Assembly: GCA_041650595.1 (NCBI GenBank)
Contig: JBAZKW010000008.1
Span: 15,842 to 79,841 of the forward strand
Direction: 5' to 3'
DNA length: 64,000 nt
Source: CALFCX01 sp041650595
GTDB lineage: Bacteria; Margulisbacteria; WOR-1; JAKLHX01
Shown: piece after piece, positions 34,512 to 43,330 of the stretch
How positions within the stretch are numbered: the stretch's first letter is position 1
Layout of the letters: every line of letters starts with the position of its first letter
The notes under the pieces: model-generated
Seen by the model: only the letters and a program-made list of their open reading frames with translations
What the model was told of the DNA's origin: nothing
The model's database searches: none
Made by a program: the position numbers and the translations under genes

Positions 34512-36086
34512 ATGAGGAGCGAAATAGTCAAGATAATAGAAAAAGCCACTGGGCTAAAAGACATCACACTTGAGTCCCCAAAAGAAAAAGCGCACGGCGA
34601 TTTTTCTCTAAATATTGCTATGATGCTTGCAAAGCAGGAGAAAAAGCCGCCGCGCGAAGTAGCGCTTAAACTAAAGAAAAAGATAGAAAACGCCGATAAA
34701 AGCAACATTTTTAGTAAGATCGAGATCGCCGGCCCTGGATTCATCAATCTTTTTATCAACGAAAGATTTGTTAGAAAGAGCTTCAAAAAAGTTCTTGAGG
34801 AAAAAGAGAATTTCGGAAAAAATAACATCGGAGAAAACAAAAAAGTCCTTGTTGAATTTGTGAGTGCCAATCCTACGGGCCCGCTCCATATAGGCCACGG
34901 GAGATGGGCCGCGATAGGGGACAGCCTGGCCAGGATACTTGTGTTCTGCGGCTGGCAAGTGTGCACCGAATTTTATGTGAACAATGTGGGCCGGCAGGTA
35001 AACCTTCTTATAGAATCGGTCAAGTCCGCTATGGACGGGCGCCCCGTTCCCGAAGACGGCTACAACGGCGCTTACATAAAAGATATCGCGGAAGAAGTCC
35101 GTTTCAAAAAGCCCGCCGATCTAAGGGGGTTTGTGTTAAATAAACTTTTGGCAGAGCAAAAAGCGACGCTCGCTGCTCTTTCCGTATATTTTGACAATTG
35201 GTTCTTTGAGAATACTCTGCACAACAGCGGATCCGTCAGAAAGACGGTTGACCTTTTAATAGAAAGGGACGCTACTTACGAAAAGGACGGAGCGGTTTGG
35301 TTTAAGTCCGAATCTTACGGAGACGACAAAGACAGGGTACTGATGCGCGAGAACGGCGAGCCTACATATTTTTCGGCCGATATAGCCTATCATGCCGACA
35401 AGTTTAGAAGGGGTTTTGACCTTTTGGTAAACGTTTGGGGGACGGACCACCATGGTTACGTAAAAAGGCTTCAGTCAGCGCTTGAAGCTTTGGGTCTGCC
35501 CAGCCAAAATCTTGAGATAATCATTGGCCAGCTTGTGGCTCTTTACAGGGGAAAAGAACAGGTCCGCATGTCCAAGCGCACCGGCGATATGATCACGCTT
35601 AAGGAGGTAATAGACGAGATCGGCGCCGACGCGGCGAGATTTTTTCTCGTGATGACGGGCGCCGATACTCATATGGATTTTGACCTCGAACTTGCTAAAA
35701 AGAAGACGCTCGACAATCCGGTCTACTATGTACAATACGCTCATGCCCGCGTTTGCAATATAATCAAGAACAGCAATATGCCTTTGCCCGATCCAGAAGA
35801 CGCGGACCTTTCATTGCTTGCGCAAGAGGCGGAAAAAGACCTGATGCTAAAGATCCTTGAACTTCCGGAAGAGCTGAAACTTTGCGCGCGCACCATGCAG
35901 CCGCACCATCTGGCAAGGTATGCCAGAGAGTTTGCCGCAGTCCTCCATTCTTATTACCACAAATGCAGGGTGATCTGCGACGAACCGAAGCTTATGAAAT
36001 CGCGTCTTGTACTTATGGAAGCCTCTCGAATTGTCCTGTCAAACATGCTAAAATTATTGGGAGTTTCGGCTCCGGAAAGGATGTAA
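34512..36086 (+). CDS. argS: Arginine-tRNA ligase
   Basis: 524 residues, class I synthetase. It shows the N-terminal Arg-S domain, the HIGH region SANPTGPLHIGHGRWAAIGD, the ADIAYHADKF segment, and VRMSKRTGDMITLKEVIDEIG (KMSKS-like region MSKR). The DALR anticodon domain forms the C-terminus. Slightly shorter than the E. coli enzyme (577). First gene of a long rightward operon to 41681. Confidence 0.96.
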   Translation: MRSEIVKIIEKATGLKDITLESPKEKAHGDFSLNIAMMLAKQEKKPPREVALKLKKKIENADKSNIFSKIEIAGPGFINLFINERFVRKSFKKVLEEKENFGKNNIGENKKVLVEFVSANPTGPLHIGHGRWAAIGDSLARILVFCGWQVCTEFYVNNVGRQVNLLIESVKSAMDGRPVPEDGYNGAYIKDIAEEVRFKKPADLRGFVLNKLLAEQKATLAALSVYFDNWFFENTLHNSGSVRKTVDLLIERDATYEKDGAVWFKSESYGDDKDRVLMRENGEPTYFSADIAYHADKFRRGFDLLVNVWGTDHHGYVKRLQSALEALGLPSQNLEIIIGQLVALYRGKEQVRMSKRTGDMITLKEVIDEIGADAARFFLVMTGADTHMDFDLELAKKKTLDNPVYYVQYAHARVCNIIKNSNMPLPDPEDADLSLLAQEAEKDLMLKILELPEELKLCARTMQPHHLARYAREFAAVLHSYYHKCRVICDEPKLMKSRLVLMEASRIVLSNMLKLLGVSAPERM

Positions 36087-36090
36087 TAAA

Positions 36091-37002
36091 ATGAAACATG
36101 TGTTTTTTGAGGGTGAATTCACTGAATTTGAGAACGCAAAAGTATCGATCATGACCCACGCGTTCAATTACGGGACCGCGGTTTTTGAGGGGATACGCGG
36201 CTACTGGAATACCGATAAAAAACAATTGTTCATTTTCAGGCTGGAAGAGCATTATAATCGTTTGGTCGACTCCTGCAAGTTTCTCAGGATAGAACAGCAT
36301 TATCCCGTAAAAGAGCTCTGCGATATTACGGTAGACCTTGCCAAGCGCAACGGTTACAAAGAAGATATCTATATCAGGCCTTTGGCTTACAAGTCGGACA
36401 AAAAGATAGGGCTTGGGCTGGTAGGGGTTAGCGATGACCTGTGCATATATCTTGCGCCGTTCGGAGACTATATCGATATATCTAACGGCATACGTGTCTG
36501 CACTTCAACATGGCGCAGGACAGACGATATTTCCGCGCCTGCCAGGGCAAAGGCGACCGGAAACTATGTAAATTCTTCTCTCGCAAAATCCGAGGCTATA
36601 GAAGGCGGTTTTGAGGAGGCTATAATGCTCAGTCATGACGGCCATGTTTCTGAAGGCAGCGGTGAGAATATTTTTATGGTCAGGAATGGCAAAATCTTTA
36701 CTCCTCCTGTTACCGATAATATACTCGAGGGGATAACAAGGGACAGCGTCATTCGGCTTGCCAAAGATAAATTGGGGATAGATATCATAGAGCGCTCAAT
36801 AGACAGATCCGAACTGTATATTTGCGACGAACTATTCTTCTGCGGAACAGGCGCTCAGATATCTCCGATAATAGAGGTGGACCGCAGGCTTGTAAGGCAC
36901 GGCAAGGTCGGAGAAATAACTACAAAACTGCAAAAAGCTTATTTTTCGGTTGTCAGAGGCGACGATCCTAAGTACAAGGACTGGGTCACGCCGGTCTACT
37001 GA
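36091..37002 (+). CDS. ilvE: Branched-chain amino acid aminotransferase
   Basis: 303 residues, PLP fold type IV. Motifs: THAFNYGTAVFEGIRGY, YIRPLAYKSDKKIGLG, KATGNYVNSSLAKSEA with the catalytic Lys, the EGSGENIFMV cofactor loop and CDELFFCGTGAQISPI. Transfers amino groups to and from Leu, Ile and Val. It starts 4 bp after argS. Confidence 0.95.
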   Translation: MKHVFFEGEFTEFENAKVSIMTHAFNYGTAVFEGIRGYWNTDKKQLFIFRLEEHYNRLVDSCKFLRIEQHYPVKELCDITVDLAKRNGYKEDIYIRPLAYKSDKKIGLGLVGVSDDLCIYLAPFGDYIDISNGIRVCTSTWRRTDDISAPARAKATGNYVNSSLAKSEAIEGGFEEAIMLSHDGHVSEGSGENIFMVRNGKIFTPPVTDNILEGITRDSVIRLAKDKLGIDIIERSIDRSELYICDELFFCGTGAQISPIIEVDRRLVRHGKVGEITTKLQKAYFSVVRGDDPKYKDWVTPVY

Positions 37003-37011
37003 AGGATTTAG

Positions 37012-37365
37012 ATGATCAAAGGCACTGGGGTCGATATTGTCGAAATAGACAGGATAAGATCGGCCGTCAAAAAATACGGCAAAAAATTCTTATACCGCAT
37101 CTTTGGGCCTCAAGAAATACAATATTGCACCGCTTTTAACAAGTTGAAATACCCTGAGCTGTCCGTGCGGTTTGCCGCCAAAGAGGCATACTCAAAGGCC
37201 AACGGTACCGGCATGATCGGCATCAAATGGCGGCAGATAGAGGTATATAACGACAAAAAAGGAAAACCTCTTCTGCGAATAAACGGCAAAGCAAAAAAGA
37301 ACGCCCATATTACGCTTTCTCACAGCAAAGATTATGCCGTGGCAAGCGTGGTAATAGAAGGATAA
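37012..37365 (+). CDS. acpS: Holo-[acyl-carrier-protein] synthase
   Basis: 117 residues. GTGVDIVEIDRI at the N-terminus contains the Mg-binding Asp; VRFAAKEAYSKA holds the second acidic ligand; ITLSHSKDYAVASV closes the domain. It loads phosphopantetheine onto ACP. It is followed after 5 bp by nnr, a common pairing. Confidence 0.95.
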   Translation: MIKGTGVDIVEIDRIRSAVKKYGKKFLYRIFGPQEIQYCTAFNKLKYPELSVRFAAKEAYSKANGTGMIGIKWRQIEVYNDKKGKPLLRINGKAKKNAHITLSHSKDYAVASVVIEG

Positions 37366-37370
37366 AAAAA

Positions 37371-38846
37371 ATGGAGCCGATAAGCGCCGCAAAGATGGCC
37401 GAAATAGACCGCCGAGCAATTCAAGAGCTTGGCATACCTCAAAGAACGCTTATGGAAAATGCCGGCCTCAAGGTCTTTGAAGTCGTCACGCAGTTGTGGG
37501 GATATCCCAAAAAAGTTTGTGCGGTCTGCGGCAAAGGCAACAACGGAGGGGATGCAAAAATAGCCGCGGAACACTTTAAAAATGCCGGTTCAGCGGTATC
37601 TGTGGTTTCGGTGGAAAGTGAAAATACAGCTGTTTTGTTAGAAAGCGCCCTGCAGGATTGTGATCTTGTCATTGACGGGCTTTTTGGCACAGGTCTCAAA
37701 AATGCCGTTAATGGAGAAAACGCAAAACTTATTCAATTCATGAACGAAGTTAAAATCGTTAAGAATAACCACGGCAGACAGAACTATAGGATAGTGTCGG
37801 TAGATATTCCTTCCGGCCTTGACGCAGACACCGGAGAATCAAAAGGTGCTTGTGTGAACGCGGATCTTACCGTGTCTTTTCACGCAGTAAAAGCGGGTCT
37901 TTTGACTCCCAACGGAATAAACCGCGCCGGCCGTATTGTAGTTGCAGATATCGGAATTCCCTACGAAACAGGACAGTTCTCTACAAAAAACGGGATAAGC
38001 TTTGCTGATCCCTCTTTCGTAAAAAGGACCCTGCTTTTAAGAAAGACTTATTCAAATAAGAGCGATAACGGCAGAGTCCTTTTGATAGCAGGTTCAGTTT
38101 CCATGGCAGGCGCTGCCGTACTTTGTGCGCGCTCTTCAATAAGAGCGGGTGCGGGGCTTGTCTATCTTTCGGTCCCAAAACCTTTGCAAAACCATGTTAA
38201 TATTGCTATTCCGGAAGCCATAACCCTTGCCGACATTTCTTTGCCGGAAATAAAAAAGCTCAAATTAAGTGCGGTAGCAATTGGTCCGGGGATAGGCCTT
38301 AAAAAAAAGGCACTTTTGAAAAGCCTGTTAAAAGCGGGATTTTCGGCACCGATGGTCCTTGACGCGGACGCTCTTAACTTGCTTGCTTTGGAACCGTCGG
38401 TTCTGAATAATTATCAGGCATCATTGGTCATCACTCCCCATCCAGGGGAACTGGCGCGGCTTTTGGGTTCGACCGTAGCTTCTATCCAAAAAGACAGGAT
38501 AGCCGCCGTACGCAAAGCTGCTTCTGCTTTTAACGCTGTGGTAGTGCTCAAAGGCTTAAATACTGTTGTGTCCGATCCTTCCGGAAGGTGTTGCATAGTT
38601 TCTGCCGGAAATCCTGCCATGGCATGCGGAGGGACAGGGGACGCGCTTACGGGAATAATAACGGCTCTGATAGGGCAGGGGGCGGATCCATATGAGGCTT
38701 CGGTATCCGGTGCTTTTATTCACGGCATGTCGGCGGATATTGTCCGCTCAGTAAAGGGGGAAACGGGAGTGTCATCTTCAGATATAATTGAAGCTGTCCC
38801 ATATTTGATAAAAGGATGTTGTGATGGAAAACAAAAAGATCGTTGA
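37371..38846 (+). CDS. nnr: Bifunctional NAD(P)H-hydrate epimerase/dehydratase
   Basis: 491 residues. N-terminal YjeF_N epimerase (CGKGNNGGDAKIAAEHF; DIPSGLDADTG) followed from ~225 by the ribokinase-like ADP-dependent dehydratase (GRVLLIAGS; VITPHPGELARLLG; VLKGLNTVVSDP; GNPAMACGGTGDALTGII). Repairs hydrated nicotinamide cofactors. Overlaps the next gene by 23 bp. Confidence 0.96.
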   Translation: MEPISAAKMAEIDRRAIQELGIPQRTLMENAGLKVFEVVTQLWGYPKKVCAVCGKGNNGGDAKIAAEHFKNAGSAVSVVSVESENTAVLLESALQDCDLVIDGLFGTGLKNAVNGENAKLIQFMNEVKIVKNNHGRQNYRIVSVDIPSGLDADTGESKGACVNADLTVSFHAVKAGLLTPNGINRAGRIVVADIGIPYETGQFSTKNGISFADPSFVKRTLLLRKTYSNKSDNGRVLLIAGSVSMAGAAVLCARSSIRAGAGLVYLSVPKPLQNHVNIAIPEAITLADISLPEIKKLKLSAVAIGPGIGLKKKALLKSLLKAGFSAPMVLDADALNLLALEPSVLNNYQASLVITPHPGELARLLGSTVASIQKDRIAAVRKAASAFNAVVVLKGLNTVVSDPSGRCCIVSAGNPAMACGGTGDALTGIITALIGQGADPYEASVSGAFIHGMSADIVRSVKGETGVSSSDIIEAVPYLIKGCCDGKQKDR

Positions 38847-39603
38847 CCTGGTAGGAGAACATACGATCAACGTTCTTGAAGAGGCGGGAGCTCTTTTTGC
38901 TCTTTTCTGGGAAACTCTCAAAACGGCTTGCACATCAAAGATAAACGTAAAAAATACATACGAACAAATGGTGCGTATCGGTATAGATTCTATTCCTGTA
39001 TCAATAACAACCGCATTATTCGTCGGAATGGTGTTTGCCGTACAAATAGCTACGGAATTTACTAAATTCGGGGCTGGAAAAATGGTCGGCGGGGTCATGG
39101 CAATTGCGGTTGCCAGGGAATTGGCCCCGATACTAACCGCCGTCGTGCTTGCCGGCAGGGTAGGGGCGGCAATGGCGGCAGAACTTGGGACGATGAACGT
39201 AACACAGCAGATAGATGCAATGTATTCGCTTGGGACCACCCCTATCAGATTTCTTGTAATACCCAGATTCATAGCTGCCTGCGTAATGTTTCCAGTGCTT
39301 ACCATGTTTGCAGACATAGTAGGCTTTATAGGCTCATATCTTATATGTGTCTATGTGGCACAAATAAGCTCAGGTGGATATATTGAGACCGCCGAACAAT
39401 TCATGAAAATAGCAGATGTGACCGGAGGATTGTTGAAAGCATTGGTTTTTGGAGGAGCTATAACTATAATAGCCTGTTATAAAGGCCTTAACGCCAAAAA
39501 TGGGGCTAAAGGCGTCGGCGAAGCAACTACCAGCGCTGTAGTTGTCTCACTTATAACAGTTTTTATAGCCAATTATTTTATGTCAATCGCATTATTTAAA
39601 TGA
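38824..39603 (+). CDS. mlaE: MlaE-type lipid transporter permease
   Basis: 259 residues; the ATG at 38824 (7 bp after AAAGGA) is preferred over the adjacent GTG. An MlaE/YrbE permease with about five helices and the family segments AVARELAPILTAVVLAGRVGAAMAAELGTMNVTQQIDA, partially quoted here. It sits in the inner membrane and exchanges phospholipids with the outer membrane together with MlaF and MlaD. Overlaps mlaF by 4 bp. Confidence 0.93.
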   Translation: MENKKIVDLVGEHTINVLEEAGALFALFWETLKTACTSKINVKNTYEQMVRIGIDSIPVSITTALFVGMVFAVQIATEFTKFGAGKMVGGVMAIAVARELAPILTAVVLAGRVGAAMAAELGTMNVTQQIDAMYSLGTTPIRFLVIPRFIAACVMFPVLTMFADIVGFIGSYLICVYVAQISSGGYIETAEQFMKIADVTGGLLKALVFGGAITIIACYKGLNAKNGAKGVGEATTSAVVVSLITVFIANYFMSIALFK

Positions 39604-40328
39604 TAAAAATATTAAATATGACAAAGACGTTCGCCGACAAAACTATCATAGAGAATATGACGATGGATATCCCTGACGGACAAAAGCTCGCCGTAATAGG
39701 GCCTTCCGGCTGCGGCAAAAGCACTCTTTTAAGACTGCTTATATGCCTTTTAAAGCCGACCAGCGGTGCGGTATTTATTGACAATGTAGACATAAACCTT
39801 CTTAAAGAGACCGATCTCATGAAACTTCGCAGAAAGATCGGTATGGTGTTCCAAAGTTCCGCATTGTTTGACTCTATGAATGTTTTCGAGAATGTAGCTT
39901 TTGGACTTAGGCAGCAGGAACAACATCCGGAAAATTATATAAAAGACAAAGTAAAAGAAAAGCTTAAAATGGTGGACCTCGACGGTACCCAGGACCTGCT
40001 TCCTTCGGAACTTTCGGGCGGTATGCAAAAAAGAATCAGTCTGGCCAGGGCCATGGCCACCGACCCCAAAATAATACTTTATGACGAGCCAACCACCGGA
40101 CTGGACCCCATAACATCAACGAACATAGAGGACATGATAAACAAGATGAACAAAGAGCTGCATGTTACCTCTGTAATAGTTACACATCAATTGTCTACTA
40201 TATTCAGGACAAGTGATAGAATAGTTATGTTGAACGAAGGGCGCTTTATAGAAACAGGCAGCGTTGAAATGACAAAAGCAAGTAGCGATCCTGTAGTGAG
40301 GAACTTTATTAAAGGAGGGCTGCCATAA
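39600..40328 (+). CDS. mlaF: MlaF-type ABC transporter ATPase
   Basis: 242 residues. Walker A GPSGCGKST (~38), Q-loop GMVFQSSALFDSMNVFENV, signature LSGGMQKRISLARAM, Walker B ILYDEPTTGLDP and the switch His in VIVTHQLSTIF. The ALFDSM Q-loop and SGGMQKR signature are typical of MlaF. A single base separates it from mlaD. Confidence 0.95.
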   Translation: MIKILNMTKTFADKTIIENMTMDIPDGQKLAVIGPSGCGKSTLLRLLICLLKPTSGAVFIDNVDINLLKETDLMKLRRKIGMVFQSSALFDSMNVFENVAFGLRQQEQHPENYIKDKVKEKLKMVDLDGTQDLLPSELSGGMQKRISLARAMATDPKIILYDEPTTGLDPITSTNIEDMINKMNKELHVTSVIVTHQLSTIFRTSDRIVMLNEGRFIETGSVEMTKASSDPVVRNFIKGGLP

Positions 40329-40329
40329 A

Positions 40330-41412
40330 ATGTCTCAACAGGCAAAAGTGGGAATGGTCGTGCTTGTAGCTATTATGCTTCTGGGTATTGTAGTTACATG
40401 GAAAAGCTCTCTTCTTCTAAAATTTACCGGTTATGAGATGATCGGGTCTTTTGAGAACATAGAAGGACTTACGGTAGGATCAGAAGTAAGGTACAGAGGT
40501 CTTAAGGTCGGAAAAGTCATGCGCATAGATCCGGGGCCGGAAGATATAAGGACATACTGCAATATTGACAAAGAAATACAATTTCCTTCAGATTCATCCC
40601 TTAGAGTAGCTTTTGACGGCCTGGTGGGGCTCAAGTTCCTTGAAATAAGGCCCGGGAAATCCGCAGAATTATATAAGAGCTCTCAAATATTATTCGGCCA
40701 AAGGACTTCAAGCATAGTGGATTTTGTGGACCTAGGCGCACAAAATCTTGTTGAGACAAAAAAGATACTTGTCGCGATAAAGAGCATAATAGAAAGGCCG
40801 GACATACAGGCGGCTTTTGTAAACGCCGTTTTGAATGTTGAAAAGCTTACCGAGCAGCTTAAAATAGCTTCGCAAGCCATAAACAGGATCGTGGCGGACA
40901 GGGATTTTCAAGAGAACTTTAAAGGGACGGTGGCCTCAACCAGCAAGACTTTGTCTTCTGCAAACCAGTTCTTTGAAGGGTTTAGTAATATAAGGATCAA
41001 GGCTAGCGGAGATGTCCTGTTGGGTGGGCTTGCCAATCAGGTAAAAGGCAATTTGGATATCCAGCCCAATGCTAATAATATCTACAAATTTAGTTTGGGT
41101 GAAGGACCGACCAGGAACCTTTCGCTACTTGATGCACAAATATCCAACGTCGTTGCAAAGAACCTGGCTTTGCGAATTGGTATGATAAATACTCATTTGG
41201 GCGGCGGAATAGATATGTTTGTGAACAAAAACTGGATGGTCAGCGGTGATATTTATGATGTTAACAATCCGAAGCCGAGTTATCCCAAGGTGCGTTTGAC
41301 AAGCGACTGCAAAGTTGCGGACTATGTAAACCTGCTTTTGCAGGCTGATGATATAATAAATACCGGGAACACCAATTATTCCATCGGTGTTCGCGTAAAG
41401 GGTTTGGATTAA
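40330..41412 (+). CDS. mlaD: MCE-domain protein MlaD with C-terminal barrel-like region
   Basis: 360 residues. An N-terminal membrane anchor (~7-28), the MCE domain (IEGLTVGSEVRYRGLKVGKV), a helical stretch (~125-215), then a C-terminal ~120 residues of alternating beta pattern (LALRIGMINTHLGGGIDMFV..; GVRVKGL end) like the outer-membrane-barrel tail of longer MCE proteins in some diderm phyla. E. coli MlaD (183 aa) lacks this part. The tail could anchor or contact the outer membrane. Confidence 0.9.
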   Translation: MSQQAKVGMVVLVAIMLLGIVVTWKSSLLLKFTGYEMIGSFENIEGLTVGSEVRYRGLKVGKVMRIDPGPEDIRTYCNIDKEIQFPSDSSLRVAFDGLVGLKFLEIRPGKSAELYKSSQILFGQRTSSIVDFVDLGAQNLVETKKILVAIKSIIERPDIQAAFVNAVLNVEKLTEQLKIASQAINRIVADRDFQENFKGTVASTSKTLSSANQFFEGFSNIRIKASGDVLLGGLANQVKGNLDIQPNANNIYKFSLGEGPTRNLSLLDAQISNVVAKNLALRIGMINTHLGGGIDMFVNKNWMVSGDIYDVNNPKPSYPKVRLTSDCKVADYVNLLLQADDIINTGNTNYSIGVRVKGLD

Positions 41413-41438
41413 TAAAGAATTTATAGGAGGATTTTGAA

Positions 41439-41681
41439 GTGATGAAAAAAGTCATTTGTTTTTTGGTAGTGGCAAGTTTGTTCTCCGGATATATTGTTTC
41501 TGCATCATGGTCTGCCCAGCCCAAAAAGAGACTGTTTGTTGCTAGAGGTAAAACATCCTCACTAAATCCCGGTGTAAAACCCGGCCAAAAAAAGATTTTC
41601 ACGCAACAGGATAGGGAACGCATACAAAAGATGTTCCAGCGCCTTAAAAACAGGAAGCCCTTTACCAAAAAAGCCCCATAA
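41439..41681 (+). CDS. Small secreted basic protein
   Basis: 80 residues, GTG (8 bp after TAGGAGG) or ATG three bases later. A Sec signal peptide (MKKVICFLVVASLFSGYIVSA) is followed by a short, strongly basic mature chain ending in RLKNRKPFTKKAP. No family recognised. Being last in the mla operon, it may be a periplasmic accessory; that is inference. Confidence 0.7.
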   Translation: MMKKVICFLVVASLFSGYIVSASWSAQPKKRLFVARGKTSSLNPGVKPGQKKIFTQQDRERIQKMFQRLKNRKPFTKKAP

Positions 41682-42111
41682 GGGAATTTCAGGGCAACCA
41701 AACCCCTATTTGCCACACAAAAACGCAATACAGACGAAATTTAGATTTATTGCCTTAATTAAGCTAAATAATACCTGTATTTCGCTATATATTAACCAAC
41801 TAACGATAAAATATCAGTATAAACGAAATCCGAATGTCCAAAAGAGGGGAAGGACGGACAAATATCCGAACGTCCAAAATCCAAATATCCGAACAAAACC
41901 GGAGATATCTCTTTCGGATTTTGGTCATTCGGATATTCGGATTTATTGATGTTTTTAAGAAAATCCCAGCCCCTTCAACAAAGAGTTGTCCACAGGGCCT
42001 ATTTTAAACGTCGCATAATATATGTTATGTAAAGTAGCGAGAAGGGGGATATGTGGAGTAAACACAACCTTTGGGCTCGGGCATGGGGCGCTATTAGTAT
42101 GGAAATACTTT
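41682..42111. other. 430-bp gene-free stretch
   Basis: Between the end of the mla operon and the stop of the 363-aa leftward gene. It holds the inverted-repeat element at 41826-41944 and a single DnaA-box-like TTGTCCACA (41986-41994). I see no gene, clear terminator or RNA structure in the rest. Confidence 0.6.
41826..41944. repeat. MITE-like element built on ATCCGAA/TCCAAA words
   Basis: Ends are perfect 10-bp inverted repeats AAATCCGAAT / ATTCGGATTT. Internally ATCCGAA and GTCCAAAA words recur in both orientations (several copies), so it can fold into one long imperfect hairpin. It has no coding potential. Confidence 0.75.
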
Positions 42112-43203
42112 TTACTCTGTCGATTTCCTTAAGGTGCTTTTTTCTTCTGAGGTTAGATAAGTTACCCATCTGCTTTGAGCTTTTTCTATATCTTCCGGAC
42201 TTATATAGCCTTTCGTTACCAGAGCTTTTGCCTGTGGCTTGGTTAATCTTCCATCTTTAATTGCGGCAGCAACTGCTCTGAGTTTGTCCTTTGGTGCACT
42301 GCCAAGCAATAGTTCGGTCGAATCTTTAATTGCATTAATAGCTTGTTTATAAAGATCTTCGACGTTTTCTTGCTGAACGGGAGTTGCTCCTATCTGCGTC
42401 TCTGTCCTATTGCCTGCTGCTTCCATATCTCTCTTCATTTTATCAGCAACTTCCATTCCCCTCCTCAGGCTGCCCACAGTATCAGCAACTGCCTCTGTAA
42501 TATCCGCTTTTGTGAGAGCCTTTGCGGTCTCTGTTACCACTTTTCCGTCAGAAGCCCTTGTTGCCTTAAAAGTTGCTCCTTCCCGGCTTATTTTCCAATC
42601 CTTTATATCGCGATCTGAGGTTCTGCTATTTATATCTTTGACCAATGCGGGAAGTAAAGTTCCGTCTATCTCACTATCGCTTAATTCTGCAGGACCTTGT
42701 TTTGTTGCTGAAGTCCGTGGCCCGGAAGCAGTGGTTGCCGCGGCAGCAGCCGGAGCTGTGGTGGCAGGCTTTTGCAGATCGTCATTTTGGACTGGCATTG
42801 CCGCTGATTTTGCCGGTGTGGCTGTTTTTGCGGCCTTTTTTGCTTCTGTAGTAGTAGTAACTGTCGGGTCAACATCTTTCGGTGCGACACTCTGAATAGT
42901 AGTATCGGGCATTTTTTTTGGATCTTCAACATAACCTTTCATCGCCTCTATGAATCCTGCTGCTTCATCCGATTTCTTGAGTACTTCTGTTTTGCCGACC
43001 AATGGGCTCTTTACTGCAACAAATCCAGGGGTATTGCTTTGTGTAACCTGAACATAGCCTTTTGAACCTCCACCCCTGGCGGCGACTGCATCATTAAAAT
43101 TCTTTATAGCTATATTGATATTAGCCTGTGTAGTTGTTACAGCCGGAGGGACGCTTACTGACGAAGAAGATGATCCTCCATTAACCCCTTGTACTTCACT
43201 CAT
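42112..43203 (-). CDS. Unknown 363-aa protein with Ser/Thr-rich N-terminus (class A promoter)
   Basis: Starts at the ATG at 43203 behind AGGAG. Residues 1-25 are Ser/Val/Thr-rich (GGSSSSSVSVPPAVTTT), followed by a folded-looking segment (to ~90), an Ala/Thr/Pro-rich linker (~100-165), and a helical C-terminal half ending KSTLRKSTE. No signal peptide, membrane helix or known domain. Its class A promoter is block-for-block identical to that of the 1125-aa HExxH gene. Confidence 0.7.
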   Translation of the reverse strand: MSEVQGVNGGSSSSSVSVPPAVTTTQANINIAIKNFNDAVAARGGGSKGYVQVTQSNTPGFVAVKSPLVGKTEVLKKSDEAAGFIEAMKGYVEDPKKMPDTTIQSVAPKDVDPTVTTTTEAKKAAKTATPAKSAAMPVQNDDLQKPATTAPAAAAATTASGPRTSATKQGPAELSDSEIDGTLLPALVKDINSRTSDRDIKDWKISREGATFKATRASDGKVVTETAKALTKADITEAVADTVGSLRRGMEVADKMKRDMEAAGNRTETQIGATPVQQENVEDLYKQAINAIKDSTELLLGSAPKDKLRAVAAAIKDGRLTKPQAKALVTKGYISPEDIEKAQSRWVTYLTSEEKSTLRKSTE

Positions 43204-43252
43204 GTTTATTCTCCTCTCATATATACCTGTCAATACTTTCACCAATCATATA

Positions 43253-43282
43253 TTAGATCGAAACAGCAGGTACAAAACTTGC
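43253..43282 (-). promoter_or_regulatory. Class A sigma-28-like promoter of the 363-aa gene
   Basis: Leftward GCAAGTTT (43282-43275), 14 bp, CGATCTAA (43260-43253), 49 bp before the ATG. Confidence 0.6.
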
Positions 43283-43293
43283 ATTCAAAAAAG

Positions 43294-43323
43294 TGAAATC
43301 CATCCCCTGTCCTGCAGATATAT
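43294..43323 (+). promoter_or_regulatory. Class B sigma-28-like promoter of the propeller-like gene
   Basis: TGAAATCC (43294-43301), 14 bp, AGATATAT (43316-43323), then only 7 bp to the ATG, implying a leaderless message. The first -10 base is A instead of C. It is back to back with the class A motif, 11 bp away. Confidence 0.5.
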
Positions 43324-43330
43324 AAATATA

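Noticed and set aside
41986..41994. DnaA-box-like TTGTCCACA as a sign of an origin
   Set aside because: Single imperfect copy (G at the third position), no cluster, no dnaA/dnaN or AT-rich unwinding region.
42051..42260. Small hydrophobic rightward frame
   Set aside because: Mostly antisense to the C-terminus of the 363-aa gene, no ribosome site or promoter.
43115..43330. 72-codon N-terminal extension of the propeller-like gene
   Set aside because: It would run antisense through the 363-aa gene start and through both promoters; composition is unlike the rest.
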